Shown here: in pieces, positions 53,248 to 62,915 of the stretch | Layout of the letters: every line of letters begins with the position of its first letter | How positions within the stretch are numbered: position 1 is the stretch's first letter | DNA from: JBCBDX01 sp039822005 | GTDB lineage: Bacteria; Pseudomonadota; Alphaproteobacteria; Rhizobiales; Rhizobiaceae | DNA length: 64,000 nucleotides | Direction of reading: 5' to 3' | Assembly (NCBI GenBank): GCA_039822005.1 | Contig: JBCBMZ010000003.1 | Coordinates: forward strand, 371,867-435,866 | Position numbers and translations under genes: made by a program | The notes under the pieces: generated by a model | Databases searched by the model: none | Told to the model about the DNA's origin: nothing | The model's input: only the letters and a program-made list of their open reading frames with translations

Positions 53248-54899
53248 ATCCGGCCCGGTGTGAGGTATCTGTCAGCAGCCTGATTGAGATGGACCATTTC
53301 GATTTCAACTCCAGTTATCTGATAAGCTCGTCCTGTTGGGAACAACCAGGGATCAAGTTCTTCCAAGAGAGCGCTCCCGCCTTCGAAAACAGATTGGTTC
53401 CGCCGACCTTTCTTGTTGGAATGCATTGTTTCATTTGGCATCGGAGACAATCGCCAGACATTGCCGCGCAACGAATTCTTGCTGACGACTCCGTATCCTC
53501 TCTCCTCATTCGGCGTGTAGGGCGTATTTGCCGTCACACCCAGATCTTTGAAGATTTTTCTCGCGCGTCCCTGATTTACTATTTGCCCGGTGTCGATGAG
53601 CCAGTTCTTGTCCAGAAGCAGTTCTTCAGGAAGTCCGCTTTCACTATGTGCCTTCAGATAGGCCGCAAAGAGTGGGCGTTGATGTTCTTCGATGTGTTCC
53701 TTGGCAACCGCACACAAAGGGCTGTTTTCGCCACACTTTCTTTCAAGTTCGCGCAATAAATGTGCACCAATGTCGGTATGCGTTCCGCGAGTTCTTACGG
53801 TGTTGATTGCATCTAGAACATGTCGGCGGGCGTCATTAAATCCGCCGTACCGTACCTCACTCCCGATATAAAAATGTATGGCGGAAAAACTGTTATCACC
53901 TCTTAGGAAGGGATCTATTGCATAGTAATTTTGGTGTTCAAAGTAAAATACTTCGCAATTGTTTTTAGTCAGTTTGTTCTTGCTGCCAGCTTCCTCTATT
54001 TTAGCATTTATCTTTGTGTTGGATAATCCGATAAATCCGTCCCATTCAAAGTGAAAGGCGAACAAGCCTTGCCCGGACAACTCAGCCCTTTTCCCGGAGA
54101 TGCTGGTGATTTGACATGACGGCGGCTTGGTATCCTTATCGACTGCCTGAACCACGTGTGGGCCACAAGCAATAGTGAACTTTCCGTTCTCAAAACTGAC
54201 GACCGGTGCACCAAATTCTGTTGAGATCTGAGGCGCAAATCTAAGTTCAACGCAAAAGTCGTCTTGTCCCGGTCCTAAGTCGCATAATAACGATTTATAG
54301 CAACAAAGTAGGTTTGTAAGATCTTTTATGTACTCGTCGCGTGAGTGAAAATCATCTTCGACCCAACCGATTGCGTAAGGTGTCAGAGAAATGCGCAAAC
54401 CATCAATGCGATTTATTTGCGTTGATGCAATTACGGAGTGCATTTCCGACAGTTCTTGGTTTTTCCTGGAAAATCCGACTGTTGTGAGCCGCACTTTGCA
54501 ATTCATTTCGGCTTCCAAGATAGCAATGTAGTCACTCAGCAAGGTGCAGGAGAAAATATCATTGTCTAGATATGGAAAAATAACACCGGGTTTGTGAAAC
54601 GACTTCCCACCGGCTACAGCGGGGATATCACCGGAAACTTCACCTAATCGCTTTGCACCTTCGCCAAATTGTTTTGCGAGATCTCGCAAACTGTTCCTCG
54701 AAAATTTCCAGATTGTATTTCCCGCATCCTGAGAGCAAAAAGAACATCTGTTAAAACAACCGATCTCCGGTTGAAAATACTCCAGCTGATGTATGGCTTC
54801 TACAGGAATGATTGATCCAAAGGAATCGGCCAAATCAAATATCGGTATCAATTTTTTGTCCGGAAATACAGAACATGAGCTCTTGGCTTGTAATTCCAT
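53244..54899 (-). CDS. Radical SAM protein with long C-terminal region
   Basis: The 551-residue protein has the [4Fe-4S]-binding motif CFNRCSFC (Cys48, Cys52, Cys55; spacing C-x3-C-x2-C). A TIM-barrel-like continuation follows to about residue 250 and then a region of about 300 residues with several cysteines and no known domain. It would make an adenosyl radical for a rearrangement, C-C or S insertion. It is the first gene of a seven-gene operon with coupled starts and is preceded by a 589 bp gene-free stretch that should hold its promoter. The reaction is unknown. Confidence 0.78.
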   Translation of the reverse strand: MELQAKSSCSVFPDKKLIPIFDLADSFGSIIPVEAIHQLEYFQPEIGCFNRCSFCSQDAGNTIWKFSRNSLRDLAKQFGEGAKRLGEVSGDIPAVAGGKSFHKPGVIFPYLDNDIFSCTLLSDYIAILEAEMNCKVRLTTVGFSRKNQELSEMHSVIASTQINRIDGLRISLTPYAIGWVEDDFHSRDEYIKDLTNLLCCYKSLLCDLGPGQDDFCVELRFAPQISTEFGAPVVSFENGKFTIACGPHVVQAVDKDTKPPSCQITSISGKRAELSGQGLFAFHFEWDGFIGLSNTKINAKIEEAGSKNKLTKNNCEVFYFEHQNYYAIDPFLRGDNSFSAIHFYIGSEVRYGGFNDARRHVLDAINTVRTRGTHTDIGAHLLRELERKCGENSPLCAVAKEHIEEHQRPLFAAYLKAHSESGLPEELLLDKNWLIDTGQIVNQGRARKIFKDLGVTANTPYTPNEERGYGVVSKNSLRGNVWRLSPMPNETMHSNKKGRRNQSVFEGGSALLEELDPWLFPTGRAYQITGVEIEMVHLNQAADRYLTPGRI

Positions 54900-55488
54900 T
54901 GCTCTAAATCATGTCCAAGAATTAATTTCATAGTGCGAAATGGGATGTATTCGAAACTTCTAGCAACGCCATTTTATGATTTTGTGACACTTTTGGGTTG
55001 TTTGGTCTCATTTGGGCTTTTTTCCACAAATGGGCTGGGAGATTCGCTGTTTGAAACCAGTGAGGTAGCAACGGCGCATCAGCAGTTGGTCCCCTGCGAA
55101 GTACAAGAGCACGAACTGGCGTTCGTACAATCCGGCGATGAAGTAGCGCGGTTCTCTATCGATCTGGTTTGATCTTGAGATTATTTGGCATGCGGCTCCG
55201 GCGGGCAAGCGTGGTCGATAGCCCGAGTTCAGCGACGTAGCGATCCATCTTTGCCTGAAGATGAAGGTACTTTTGGCATGCCATGTCGCCAGACGACCGG
55301 GTTCATAAAAAGTCTTTAGCGACTAGCCGGACTCGTCTGGAAGCCGCCTTCTGAACATAGCATGTGCAGCCAGTTTTTCGCTGCGCGCGCAGAGAGAAAA
55401 TCGAATTCACAATTTGGGCTCGAAGCAGACATTCATGGTTCAGATCGTGAACGACCGCTCAGGGCCGATAGCTCCGAAGGCTAGAGGG
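54900..55488. other. 589 bp spacer between the radical SAM operon and IS110
   Basis: No secure gene. The first 30 bases carry the operon's likely promoter side. A 42-codon minus-strand frame at 55156-55284 has a helical segment ending like phage P27 terminase small subunits (LGLSTTLARRSRM), but the match is weak. The remaining frames are unrecognised. It may be a decayed phage or insertion remnant. Confidence 0.3.
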
Positions 55489-56439
55489 CTACTGTGGATT
55501 TGAATCCGTCAACACATTTCTCCAGTCGAAGGCTGATTGATTTTTGACGAGGGTATTGAGAATAGTCAGCAGCTTTCGGGCAACGGCCAAGACGATGGTC
55601 TTCGGTGCTTTTCCTTCCGACCGCATTCTGGCGATGAACGGTTTGAACAGCCTGCCTTGAACGATCACCGACAAGGCCGCCATGTACAGCACCTTGCGTA
55701 CGTGACGTCGGCCCGCTGCGAGCCGTCGTTTGCCTTTGTATTTGCCAGACTCATAGGCACGTGGCGCAAGACCAGCGAGGGATACGATCTGCCTGCGGTC
55801 GGCTACGCCCAGTTCTGGCATGTCTGCGATCAGGACTGATGTGGTGACCGGCCCGACGCCCGGTGCGCTTGCCAAAATTTGACTGGTCTGCCGCAGCTCG
55901 TCATGCGCTTCCATATGATCGCTAATCTGCTTGTCCAGCTTCGCCACGCGTTTTTCAAACAAGTTCAGCAACGATTGGGCATCGCGTTTGAGGTCCGCAT
56001 CACCGATGCGTTTGAGCCGGTTTTTCTCTTGCGTAATCATGTCCTTGTACTGCCGTCTGCGACACACGAGCGACTTCAGACGATCACGTGCAAGACTGTT
56101 TGACACGTGCGGTTCAAGAGCGCGAGCAGAACCGAATGCCGACAGCATTTTTGCATCGACCCGGTCCGTCTTCGGGAGATTGCAGGCGCGCGCGAAAAAC
56201 CATGCGTGGGCCGGATTGGCACGGACAAACGCCGAGCCTTGCGAACGGATTTCTGACAGAAGTTTGTCGTCACAACCACTTGTCGCTTCAAAGATCAGGA
56301 GTTCATCGGATTGCAATTTGCGCAGAAACACGCGAATGGCGCGGGGTTCATTTTTGAACCGCTGATGGGAATCGTGCTTCGGATGATAGATGTCAATCCA
56401 GTCTTTTGACAGATCGGCACCGATATAGTGACGGGGCAT
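55489..56439 (-). mobile_element. IS110-family transposase
   Basis: The 316-residue protein has the DEDD nuclease start YIGADLSKDW (Asp9), LIFEATSG (Glu51), KTDRVDAK (Asp92 and Asp95) and the C-terminal serine domain (LASAPGVGPVTTSVLIAD, SLAGLAPRAYESGK) with the RRHVRKVLYMAAL block. This is full length for the family. IS110 elements recombine DNA under guidance of an RNA encoded in the element's noncoding end. The sequence is intact. No inverted repeats are expected, and the exact ends were not resolved. Confidence 0.93.
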
Positions 56440-56720
56440 GGCGCTTCCTCTCCACGTCGTACGGGCTCGCGGAAACGGCCCATGCTACTGTTCAGGCTTA
56501 CGTTTGTCAGTGACGGCGGCCCCAGCCCTCGGCGGGTTAGGTCCCAGGATGCAACACGGGCTCGCCATCGAGCTCACAATAGCTTCTTTTTGCTAGACGG
56601 GATGAAACGGGAGAGCGCAGCGTCTCCCTTTCCAAGTGTTAGGGGTCTGCCCCTAAACATCTTGCGCGCGAGCGTAAGGGCAATCGCGCAAGTTTTCCCC
56701 GATCAAATTTTGAAAACTCG
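56440..56720 (-). ncRNA. Structured noncoding end of IS110, candidate guide RNA
   Basis: The region immediately upstream of the transposase on its strand contains at least three stable stem-loops. They are GGGAGA/TCTCCC (56610-56629), TTAGGGG/CCCCTAA with a 4-base loop (56640-56657), and CTTGCGCG/CGCGCAAG (56662-56693). It has no gene. IS110 bridge RNAs are known to come from this position; assignment here rests on position and hairpins only. Confidence 0.45.
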
Positions 56721-56811
56721 ATGAGACCAGCACAGCGAGATACTAGAGAGATACCCAATATCTATGATCTTGTAAAACACCACATAAAGCGGGTCCTATG
56801 TTCTGATAACC

Positions 56812-59800
56812 TTATGAAAAAATCACTTTTATAATAGAAATGCTACCATCCTCTAGGCCGACAATTATTCTTGTGCCATTCCAAGCAACTTTGCGTACCC
56901 CACTATCAAAGTCCAAGTTTATGAGAACTGACATGTCGGCCATCCTCAATATGATCACCGTCTTGTCCAATGAGCCCGATGCCAGAAATTTTCGGCAAGG
57001 ACTTAAAGCGATAGATGCACAAAACCAGCTGTGAGAAAACCGCTGAGGCGAGCTAAGTACACCGTAGGCATTCTGGAACTTCTCAACCGACCCCCCGCCA
57101 TCAGCAACGACAATAAAACAACCGTCTTCTTCAACCGCAATATCTGTTATTCTATTTCGAAAAAAATATGCATGACTAGGAGGCTCAGGTTTTTTCAGCA
57201 GAACATCAAATTTAAAATTATTATTTATAATTTTTATCCGAACAACAAACCCACTTAGTGTACCAATAAATAGGCTTTCCATATATGTTGAATAAAATCC
57301 ACAGTTTATCTGGGAATGAATTTCTTCAATTTCTGGGATCACATCATATAAGTATAAATTCTGATGGATTGTCCAATCGGAGCTGTTTAATAAAATTAAT
57401 CTGCCTGCTCGATCGCCGACAAATATTCTACCAGACGATGGTGGGGCGATGATAAATGAAATTTGGTCTGTATTTTGAAGAATTTTTTTAATGACGCGAG
57501 AGTCTATTTTATATGAATATAACTCACCGTTCTTGGTCCCATAAAACAGATATTCACCATCTTCAGAAATTGCGAAAGATGAAACGATGTTGTCGTCATC
57601 AATTACGTATTTGAAAACTAAGTCGCAATTTTTGTCCTCCAGTACGACGATACCGCAATATGCCGTCAGTGCGAAAATCAAACCGTCTGCAGACACAACG
57701 ATTTCTTCAACTCTATCTGAGAGGTTAATTCGACTATCGGTCAGCCCTGCTCCAACTGTAGGATCAACTGCCAGGTAAGTCCCCAATGAAGACGCGGCGA
57801 CTATGTTTTCGTTGATCGGCGATACTCCCAAGAAGTTTAAGCTGTGATATGATTTGCCGACGCGGTCGCTTAAAGGTTTCACCTCATCGAGCGTAGTGCG
57901 TATTACGTTCCTGTCGCGACCCACGGAGTAAATCGACCTGCAGTCAGCAGAGAAATCTAAGTCACACACACCACCTTGGTGAATTTTTTCAGTTTGTGAT
58001 AGTAAAATTGCTTTATCGGATGAATAAACAGCAATAACCCCGTCATACGTCCCGATACCGATCTTGGTCCCGCACTTGGAAACAACAGCGGCATTTATAG
58101 ACCGACGAGTAAATGATTGAACGTACTGAAATTGATTATTTTGGATGTCAAAAATTGAGAGGCATCCAATGTGATTAACTATACAGCAGACATTGTTTGA
58201 GCAGTCGATAAACCTAATGCCATGCTGCACCAGAGGATTGGAGAAAGCACCTTTTACCCAATGACTTTCAGAAATTTCATAAATATGTAAGTTTGAAAAC
58301 TCATCCACTAAAGCAATTTGATTATAATCGATAAGACAAGCATTTATAATTAGTTTTTTGTTTGGAATGCAGATTTCATGATATAGTTCAAATGTTTCAA
58401 TTTTCCAAATTTTAACAATTGAGTCGGAAACGGTAACAATAAAATTCGGCGTAGAGAACACCTTCAATAGTGCGACGCCGCCGTCAGAATGATCTATTTT
58501 TTTAATAATTTCTCCACTAAATGAATCAATTACTGAAATCGACCCGTTCTCACGGGCTATGTAGAAAGTATCACCACTGCATGAAAACGACAGCCCCTCA
58601 ATAAAAACACCACCGGTCGAGTCAGAGAACACAACGTTATTTAATGGATTCAAGTGCGGAGACGAAAACGCAAAAGCCACGTTCTCGGTTCCGCATGAGA
58701 TTAACCTCAATGAGTTTAGATACGCATCATTTGTTTGGTGTGCCAAACGACCAAACATTTGATGTCCAAATGAGGTTGGCCGTCGCAGCAACGCTGGCAT
58801 AGACGCACGCACTGCTCGCTTGGCCTTCGAAGCAAACCCGTCGTGAGAGTCGGAAATATAGGTGAATGAAGACGAAAGCTCAGTCGCCCCAGCAGCGTAG
58901 AGCTTGTTGTGAAGCCAGCGAAGATCTCCACACAAGGCTTTCGCTTGTTTCGGTAAATCAGCGTTCATCATGTGGAAAAGCAGGTGCTTCCAGATATACT
59001 GCTCTCTTTTCGGCACACTATGCCATCCGTTGGGGCACTTCTCCTTAAAGCAATCAACCAACTCCTCATGTCGCTGTTGCAAAATCCCACGGGTCTGCAA
59101 CTGCTGACGAAGCACATGCAGGACCTCATCATGCAGCCGGAGTGTCTTGTTGATGCCGTCGTAGTCCCGAAACAGCGAAAATTGATCGAAACGATCTAGT
59201 AGCGAGCGTGCATACGAGCCGTTGTGAATACCCAAACTAGGTTCGAATTTGGACAGGTATACCCAAAAATCTGCGACGACCGAAATCGGAATATCTGTAT
59301 CATCTGGGAAGATGCCCAAGGAATAAAATAAGCTTGGATGATACTTGGACGAGATTAGATTGAGCCCAGCTTCAATGCACAAGCGGATTTGTTCTCGTCT
59401 GGCCATGTGTGCTGGGTAGCCAGAATGATCCGGCTCTTCGAGAACCGCGAAGGCTTTATTTCTAACCAACTCTTCGAGCAGCGTAATCGCGACGTCTACG
59501 TTGTGTTTCTTGCGTTGACTGCGGTCTCTCAAAAACGATGCAGCGAGTTTTATGATCAACGGCCAGCCATTGAACTTACGCGCAACTTTTCGGAGCCTAG
59601 TTTCTTGTTCTGGGCTTACCCCGTCCGTTAAACTGACTAGGACTTGGTAAGACACCTCTTCCGTGAGTTCCGCAACAATACGACAGTCTTTGTCTGAATT
59701 CCTCGCCAACCTTTGGTTGCGGGTAGTGATCAAACAACTCGCATGTGCGGACAGGGTGTCTTGCCAGTGGAACTCAGTTTCGTTCCACGCATCATCCGCA

Positions 59801-60765
59801 ATTATAAGCAGCCGCTCCTTTGGTAGTGCTTCAAGCAGACGCTCGATATTATCAATACCCAAACGATCAGTTTTTTCCCTGTCATAATTCTGTGTGCGAA
59901 GCATTTTTGAGATAGCTGAAGGCGTCTGCCGAATCCCGCCAGACGACTGCTGGCTTTCATGATCGATATTGATGCTGAACTGAAGCCAATAAATGCCGCC
60001 CGGAAAGTGCTCAATCACTTCTCTGTCGAGGCAGAGTTCTTCTGCAATTGCGGTCTTTCCGTAACCTGGTGCGCCGTAAATCGCGGTGATCTGTTTTTCG
60101 TTGTTTAGAACGGCAGCTTTCGTCGCTTTGAACTCCGCGCGACCTCTCTGATAATTGCTCCCAAGCTGGATGAATTGGGGAAACGATGCTTGTAGATTGG
60201 ACGGCTCCTTAAACACTGGCCTATCAAATCTGAGGTTGGCGGCGGAGGCCCTGAAAACCGTCGAGTCAATTTGCTGGGCAAAAGACTTATCAGAAAATTC
60301 GCCATGTAATCGGTAGTGGATTGCGTATGCTCTAATTATTCTACCTTCTCCGGTCCGAAGATTTTCCAGAGGGCTTTTCCCGCTGCCGATTTGAATTTTG
60401 TCCCAGTCTTTAGCAAATTGCCTGTCGGCATCCTTTAACCACGGGCGAAGTCTATTTGCCCAAACGGTATCTTCCTGTTCTTCCGGAAACCTAAGTCTGA
60501 TGAACGACTTCGTTACCGCATGTACTGCTTTCTGGTAGCGAACCCGGCAAAGTTCCTTCTGGCTTTCTAAATCTTTCTCGCCTTTCCGATCAGCTATAGC
60601 TTTCGCCCGAAGAGTCAGCGCATCATCAATACGCCTATAGAAGTGAGCGAATCCAATATTATGCTCTAAAAACACTGCCAACCTCGAAGGAGCCCAATGG
60701 TTGCGAGAATAGCCTACACTAAGATGGCTTGGGAACAGTTGACCTAAAGGTTGGTGGGTCGTCAA
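56812..60765 (-). CDS. STAND NTPase with C-terminal WD40-like propeller (NB-ARC type)
   Basis: The 1317-residue protein has an N-terminal helical domain of about 200 residues with no known match. A STAND NTPase follows: Walker A GAPGYGKTAI (231-240), Walker B RLLIIADDAWN (318-328), CLITTRN (344-350) and GWPLIIKL (400-407). A winged-helix/TPR-like stretch follows. From about residue 690 to the end come repeated beta-propeller blades (WD40-like, poor consensus). Such multi-domain ATPases are used in bacterial antiphage defence as ligand sensors. It starts at TTG (no ATG nearby) with AAAGAG upstream, overlapping the small partner gene. The propeller part is AT-rich. Confidence 0.82.
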   Translation of the reverse strand: MTTHQPLGQLFPSHLSVGYSRNHWAPSRLAVFLEHNIGFAHFYRRIDDALTLRAKAIADRKGEKDLESQKELCRVRYQKAVHAVTKSFIRLRFPEEQEDTVWANRLRPWLKDADRQFAKDWDKIQIGSGKSPLENLRTGEGRIIRAYAIHYRLHGEFSDKSFAQQIDSTVFRASAANLRFDRPVFKEPSNLQASFPQFIQLGSNYQRGRAEFKATKAAVLNNEKQITAIYGAPGYGKTAIAEELCLDREVIEHFPGGIYWLQFSINIDHESQQSSGGIRQTPSAISKMLRTQNYDREKTDRLGIDNIERLLEALPKERLLIIADDAWNETEFHWQDTLSAHASCLITTRNQRLARNSDKDCRIVAELTEEVSYQVLVSLTDGVSPEQETRLRKVARKFNGWPLIIKLAASFLRDRSQRKKHNVDVAITLLEELVRNKAFAVLEEPDHSGYPAHMARREQIRLCIEAGLNLISSKYHPSLFYSLGIFPDDTDIPISVVADFWVYLSKFEPSLGIHNGSYARSLLDRFDQFSLFRDYDGINKTLRLHDEVLHVLRQQLQTRGILQQRHEELVDCFKEKCPNGWHSVPKREQYIWKHLLFHMMNADLPKQAKALCGDLRWLHNKLYAAGATELSSSFTYISDSHDGFASKAKRAVRASMPALLRRPTSFGHQMFGRLAHQTNDAYLNSLRLISCGTENVAFAFSSPHLNPLNNVVFSDSTGGVFIEGLSFSCSGDTFYIARENGSISVIDSFSGEIIKKIDHSDGGVALLKVFSTPNFIVTVSDSIVKIWKIETFELYHEICIPNKKLIINACLIDYNQIALVDEFSNLHIYEISESHWVKGAFSNPLVQHGIRFIDCSNNVCCIVNHIGCLSIFDIQNNQFQYVQSFTRRSINAAVVSKCGTKIGIGTYDGVIAVYSSDKAILLSQTEKIHQGGVCDLDFSADCRSIYSVGRDRNVIRTTLDEVKPLSDRVGKSYHSLNFLGVSPINENIVAASSLGTYLAVDPTVGAGLTDSRINLSDRVEEIVVSADGLIFALTAYCGIVVLEDKNCDLVFKYVIDDDNIVSSFAISEDGEYLFYGTKNGELYSYKIDSRVIKKILQNTDQISFIIAPPSSGRIFVGDRAGRLILLNSSDWTIHQNLYLYDVIPEIEEIHSQINCGFYSTYMESLFIGTLSGFVVRIKIINNNFKFDVLLKKPEPPSHAYFFRNRITDIAVEEDGCFIVVADGGGSVEKFQNAYGVLSSPQRFSHSWFCASIALSPCRKFLASGSLDKTVIILRMADMSVLINLDFDSGVRKVAWNGTRIIVGLEDGSISIIKVIFS

Positions 60766-61114
60766 ACTCTTTACTAAGTATCGCGCCGGTGTTCTGGTCC
60801 CGCGTAATCGAGCACGGCCCTAAAGATGCTGGCCAAGGCTCTCCATCCAGAAAATAGTGTTCTTGGTAAGTAATTTGGGTTTCTGGGTCCACGAGAACCG
60901 AAGCTGGATTGTCTTCACAATGCAACTTTCCGAAGCGGTGCCAACCGAGGCTTACTGCCCGCCCGCGCTTGTCGAATATTGTTTCTGATGGCGATCCGTC
61001 TGGTGGTGCGTGAAGCAATCCGTTTAGACGGACACGCTGTAAGACAGGCAAACTCGTGTCCGTTTTGTATACTGTCTCTGTTACGTAGACTTTCTCGTTG
61101 TCTTTTAAATTCAA
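60719..61114 (-). CDS. Small protein partner upstream of the STAND NTPase
   Basis: The 131-residue frame starts at TTG (TAGG 5-8 bases upstream) and overlaps the STAND gene by 47 bases. It holds a repeat-like stretch GKLHCEDNPASV and FLDGEPWPASLGP resembling the G-LHREDGPA MORN-variant repeat. It may be a sensor, inhibitor or effector partner. Its association is by tight overlap and shared strand only. Confidence 0.55.
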   Translation of the reverse strand: MNLKDNEKVYVTETVYKTDTSLPVLQRVRLNGLLHAPPDGSPSETIFDKRGRAVSLGWHRFGKLHCEDNPASVLVDPETQITYQEHYFLDGEPWPASLGPCSITRDQNTGAILSKEFDDPPTFRSTVPKPS

Positions 61115-61359
61115 TGCAACCTATAGTAGCATATATCATACGCTTCTCGCAAATAATTCGTGAATGATCTCCGTAGCTTACGCGATTATGCGGATTATGG
61201 GCGCTTTATGCGCCGCCCCCATACGACAATCCTTTGAGCGCCCGTCAGTTTATTGGCAGGAAATCCATTTTGGATCGCCTGAAACAACGTGACGACGCTG
61301 TTTGCAACAAAAGCGCACCGGAAAAGAGGCCTCTTTTTCACAACCTGACGGAGTCAGTC

Positions 61360-61761
61360 GTGAAAGAGAAAACCATCATAAGATGTCCGCACATGCGGAT
61401 TGTACGAAGCGTGCAGTGGAATGAGGAGTTAGCGAAGTTCATTGTATCGACCGGCACGTCAGGGGATGAGCTCTTGGAGTGGATACACGGCACGCTGCTT
61501 GATCATCCCGAATACGAGTTGGTCATGCCAGATGGTTCGGTGTTCGATCCAAACTCGGATGACACGATTGTTCTCGCAACGTTAGACAATCTGTTCGGCA
61601 AAGAGGATCAAAGACGCGGCGTGAACCGTTACAAGGAACGGGCCGATGGCGGCTTCAAAAACCGCCTCTGCCAAAAGCTGGTTCCAAGCGTGATCTGCCT
61701 TTTCTTCGCTCGGCAAATCCTGCTGAACGAATTGGCAAACGAGGCAAACGCCGAGATTTAG
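61360..61761 (+). CDS. Small hypothetical protein
   Basis: The 133-residue frame starts at GTG with CGGAG six bases upstream; an in-frame TTG at 61234 would extend it by 42 residues. No domain is recognised. It has a hydrophobic stretch near the C-terminus (VICLFFARQILL). It ends at a strong terminator. Confidence 0.5.
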   Translation: MKEKTIIRCPHMRIVRSVQWNEELAKFIVSTGTSGDELLEWIHGTLLDHPEYELVMPDGSVFDPNSDDTIVLATLDNLFGKEDQRRGVNRYKERADGGFKNRLCQKLVPSVICLFFARQILLNELANEANAEI

Positions 61762-61769
61762 AAATATGC

Positions 61770-61795
61770 GGGAGGCATCCGTGCCTCCCATTTTC
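61770..61795. terminator. Terminator between convergent genes
   Basis: GGGAGGCA and TGCCTCCC form a perfect 8 bp stem around TCCG, followed by ATTTTCTT on the plus strand. It lies between a plus-strand gene and the coiled-coil gene B. Confidence 0.82.
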
Positions 61796-61803
61796 TTCTA
61801 CTG

Positions 61804-62562
61804 CTATCGACCCGGCGCAAGCGGTGCGATTGGTGAAACCCCGGCGGCCTTTGTGAGCGTCGGCGCAATGTCAGGTGCAACGGCACCAAAGGCAGACTTC
61901 ATGTCAGCCGCTGGTGTCGGCACTTCCGGTCTCATATCTTCGGGTAGGTGTTTTGCGACCGAAGGCGGCATGGTGTCTGCGAGTTCTGCGTCCAAAGCGT
62001 CCAAATCATCTTTGGTGAGTTCACCGGATCGCGCCGCATCACGCGCGTTGTCCAGCTTCTCTTGGTATTCGTGAAGTTGCTCTCGTTCGACCAGCAAACC
62101 ATCGCGCGTGCTTACTGCGCCGCTATAGCGTTCCCATGATGGGTTTTTGTCCGGTATCGCTTCCGGTGGAATGATGTCGGGGCTCATTTGGACGCCATGC
62201 TCATTGAACACCTTTCCGGTCTCACTCTTGAAGACGAGCGTTCCATTGTCGAGGCGATAGGCTTCCATGCGCATGGTTTCGATTTCGAGATTGATGGCAT
62301 CTAACGCCTGTTGGTTTTCAAGCAGGGCTTTGACCGTCGCCTCGTCATAGTGGTCTAGCCGTACCTCAAACGCTTCAATTTCTGCCGGTGATGCAAGCAA
62401 TGTGGATGTGGCCAATTCCAACAACTCATCGTCGGCGCGGTCTTCTGCCAGCTGTTTCTTCTCACGCTGATCGCGAGCCGCGATGAACCATTTCTTGCGT
62501 TCTGCTTCCAAGTCCATGGAGCGGGCTAGCTGATAATCGAAATGGTTCACGATTGACTGCAT
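61804..62562 (-). CDS. Coiled-coil acidic protein, module copy B
   Basis: The 252-residue paralogue of 40773-41507 keeps two coiled-coil stretches, the short FKSETGKVFNEHG hairpin and the DxDxLxALxAEL acidic segment, then a proline-alanine tail. The ATG overlaps the stop of the secreted-protein gene in TAATG. Identity to copy A is moderate, so the modules have long been separate. Role unknown. Confidence 0.65.
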   Translation of the reverse strand: MQSIVNHFDYQLARSMDLEAERKKWFIAARDQREKKQLAEDRADDELLELATSTLLASPAEIEAFEVRLDHYDEATVKALLENQQALDAINLEIETMRMEAYRLDNGTLVFKSETGKVFNEHGVQMSPDIIPPEAIPDKNPSWERYSGAVSTRDGLLVEREQLHEYQEKLDNARDAARSGELTKDDLDALDAELADTMPPSVAKHLPEDMRPEVPTPAADMKSAFGAVAPDIAPTLTKAAGVSPIAPLAPGR

Positions 62563-62915
62563 TACTCACCACACTCCCGTTTGATGAGGATGTAGAGAAG
62601 TCCATTGGCTTCGGTGTCCAAATGTCTTGAGAACCATTGATTGATGGTTTTGTGGACGGCGTCGCCGCCTTGGTAGTACCAATTATAGACGCACTGGACA
62701 CCGGCAGTGTCAGGCTTGTCTTTGATCCAGCGCCCTTGCGCCAGGCCATCGACCAAACCAGCCAAATAGGTACGGCGTTCTTGCTCACTCATTTCATTCA
62801 CCACCTCGTTGGCGGTGAAGGCAAAAGCAGGGCTCGTGGTTTTGAGTGTCACACCCAAAACCATAGCAAAAATCAATGAAGATTTACTTAATATTAACCA
62901 ACACTTGGCGGGCAT
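62562..62915 (-). CDS. Small secreted protein, module copy B
   Basis: The 117-residue paralogue of 41508-41864 has a signal peptide (cleaved near AFA at about residue 32), the domain YLAGLVDGLAQGRWIKDKPD, one internal cysteine and the ending IKRECGE. Upstream bases TGACAAAAAC before the start are shared with copy A. Its layout, coupling and position match copy A exactly. Confidence 0.65.
   Translation of the reverse strand: MPAKCWLILSKSSLIFAMVLGVTLKTTSPAFAFTANEVVNEMSEQERRTYLAGLVDGLAQGRWIKDKPDTAGVQCVYNWYYQGGDAVHKTINQWFSRHLDTEANGLLYILIKRECGE

Noticed and set aside
54933..55172. 79-codon plus-strand frame beside the radical SAM gene
   Set aside because: No Shine-Dalgarno, no recognisable domain, and it overlaps an equally open minus-strand frame.
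55156..55284. Possible remnant of a P27 phage terminase small subunit
   Set aside because: Only about 20 helical residues look similar; not enough to call a pseudogene.
56881..58680. Possible CRISPR or repeat array in the AT-rich 56.9-58.7 kb stretch
   Set aside because: The periodicity is that of beta-propeller blades in a coding frame; no equal-length direct repeats with spacers are present.
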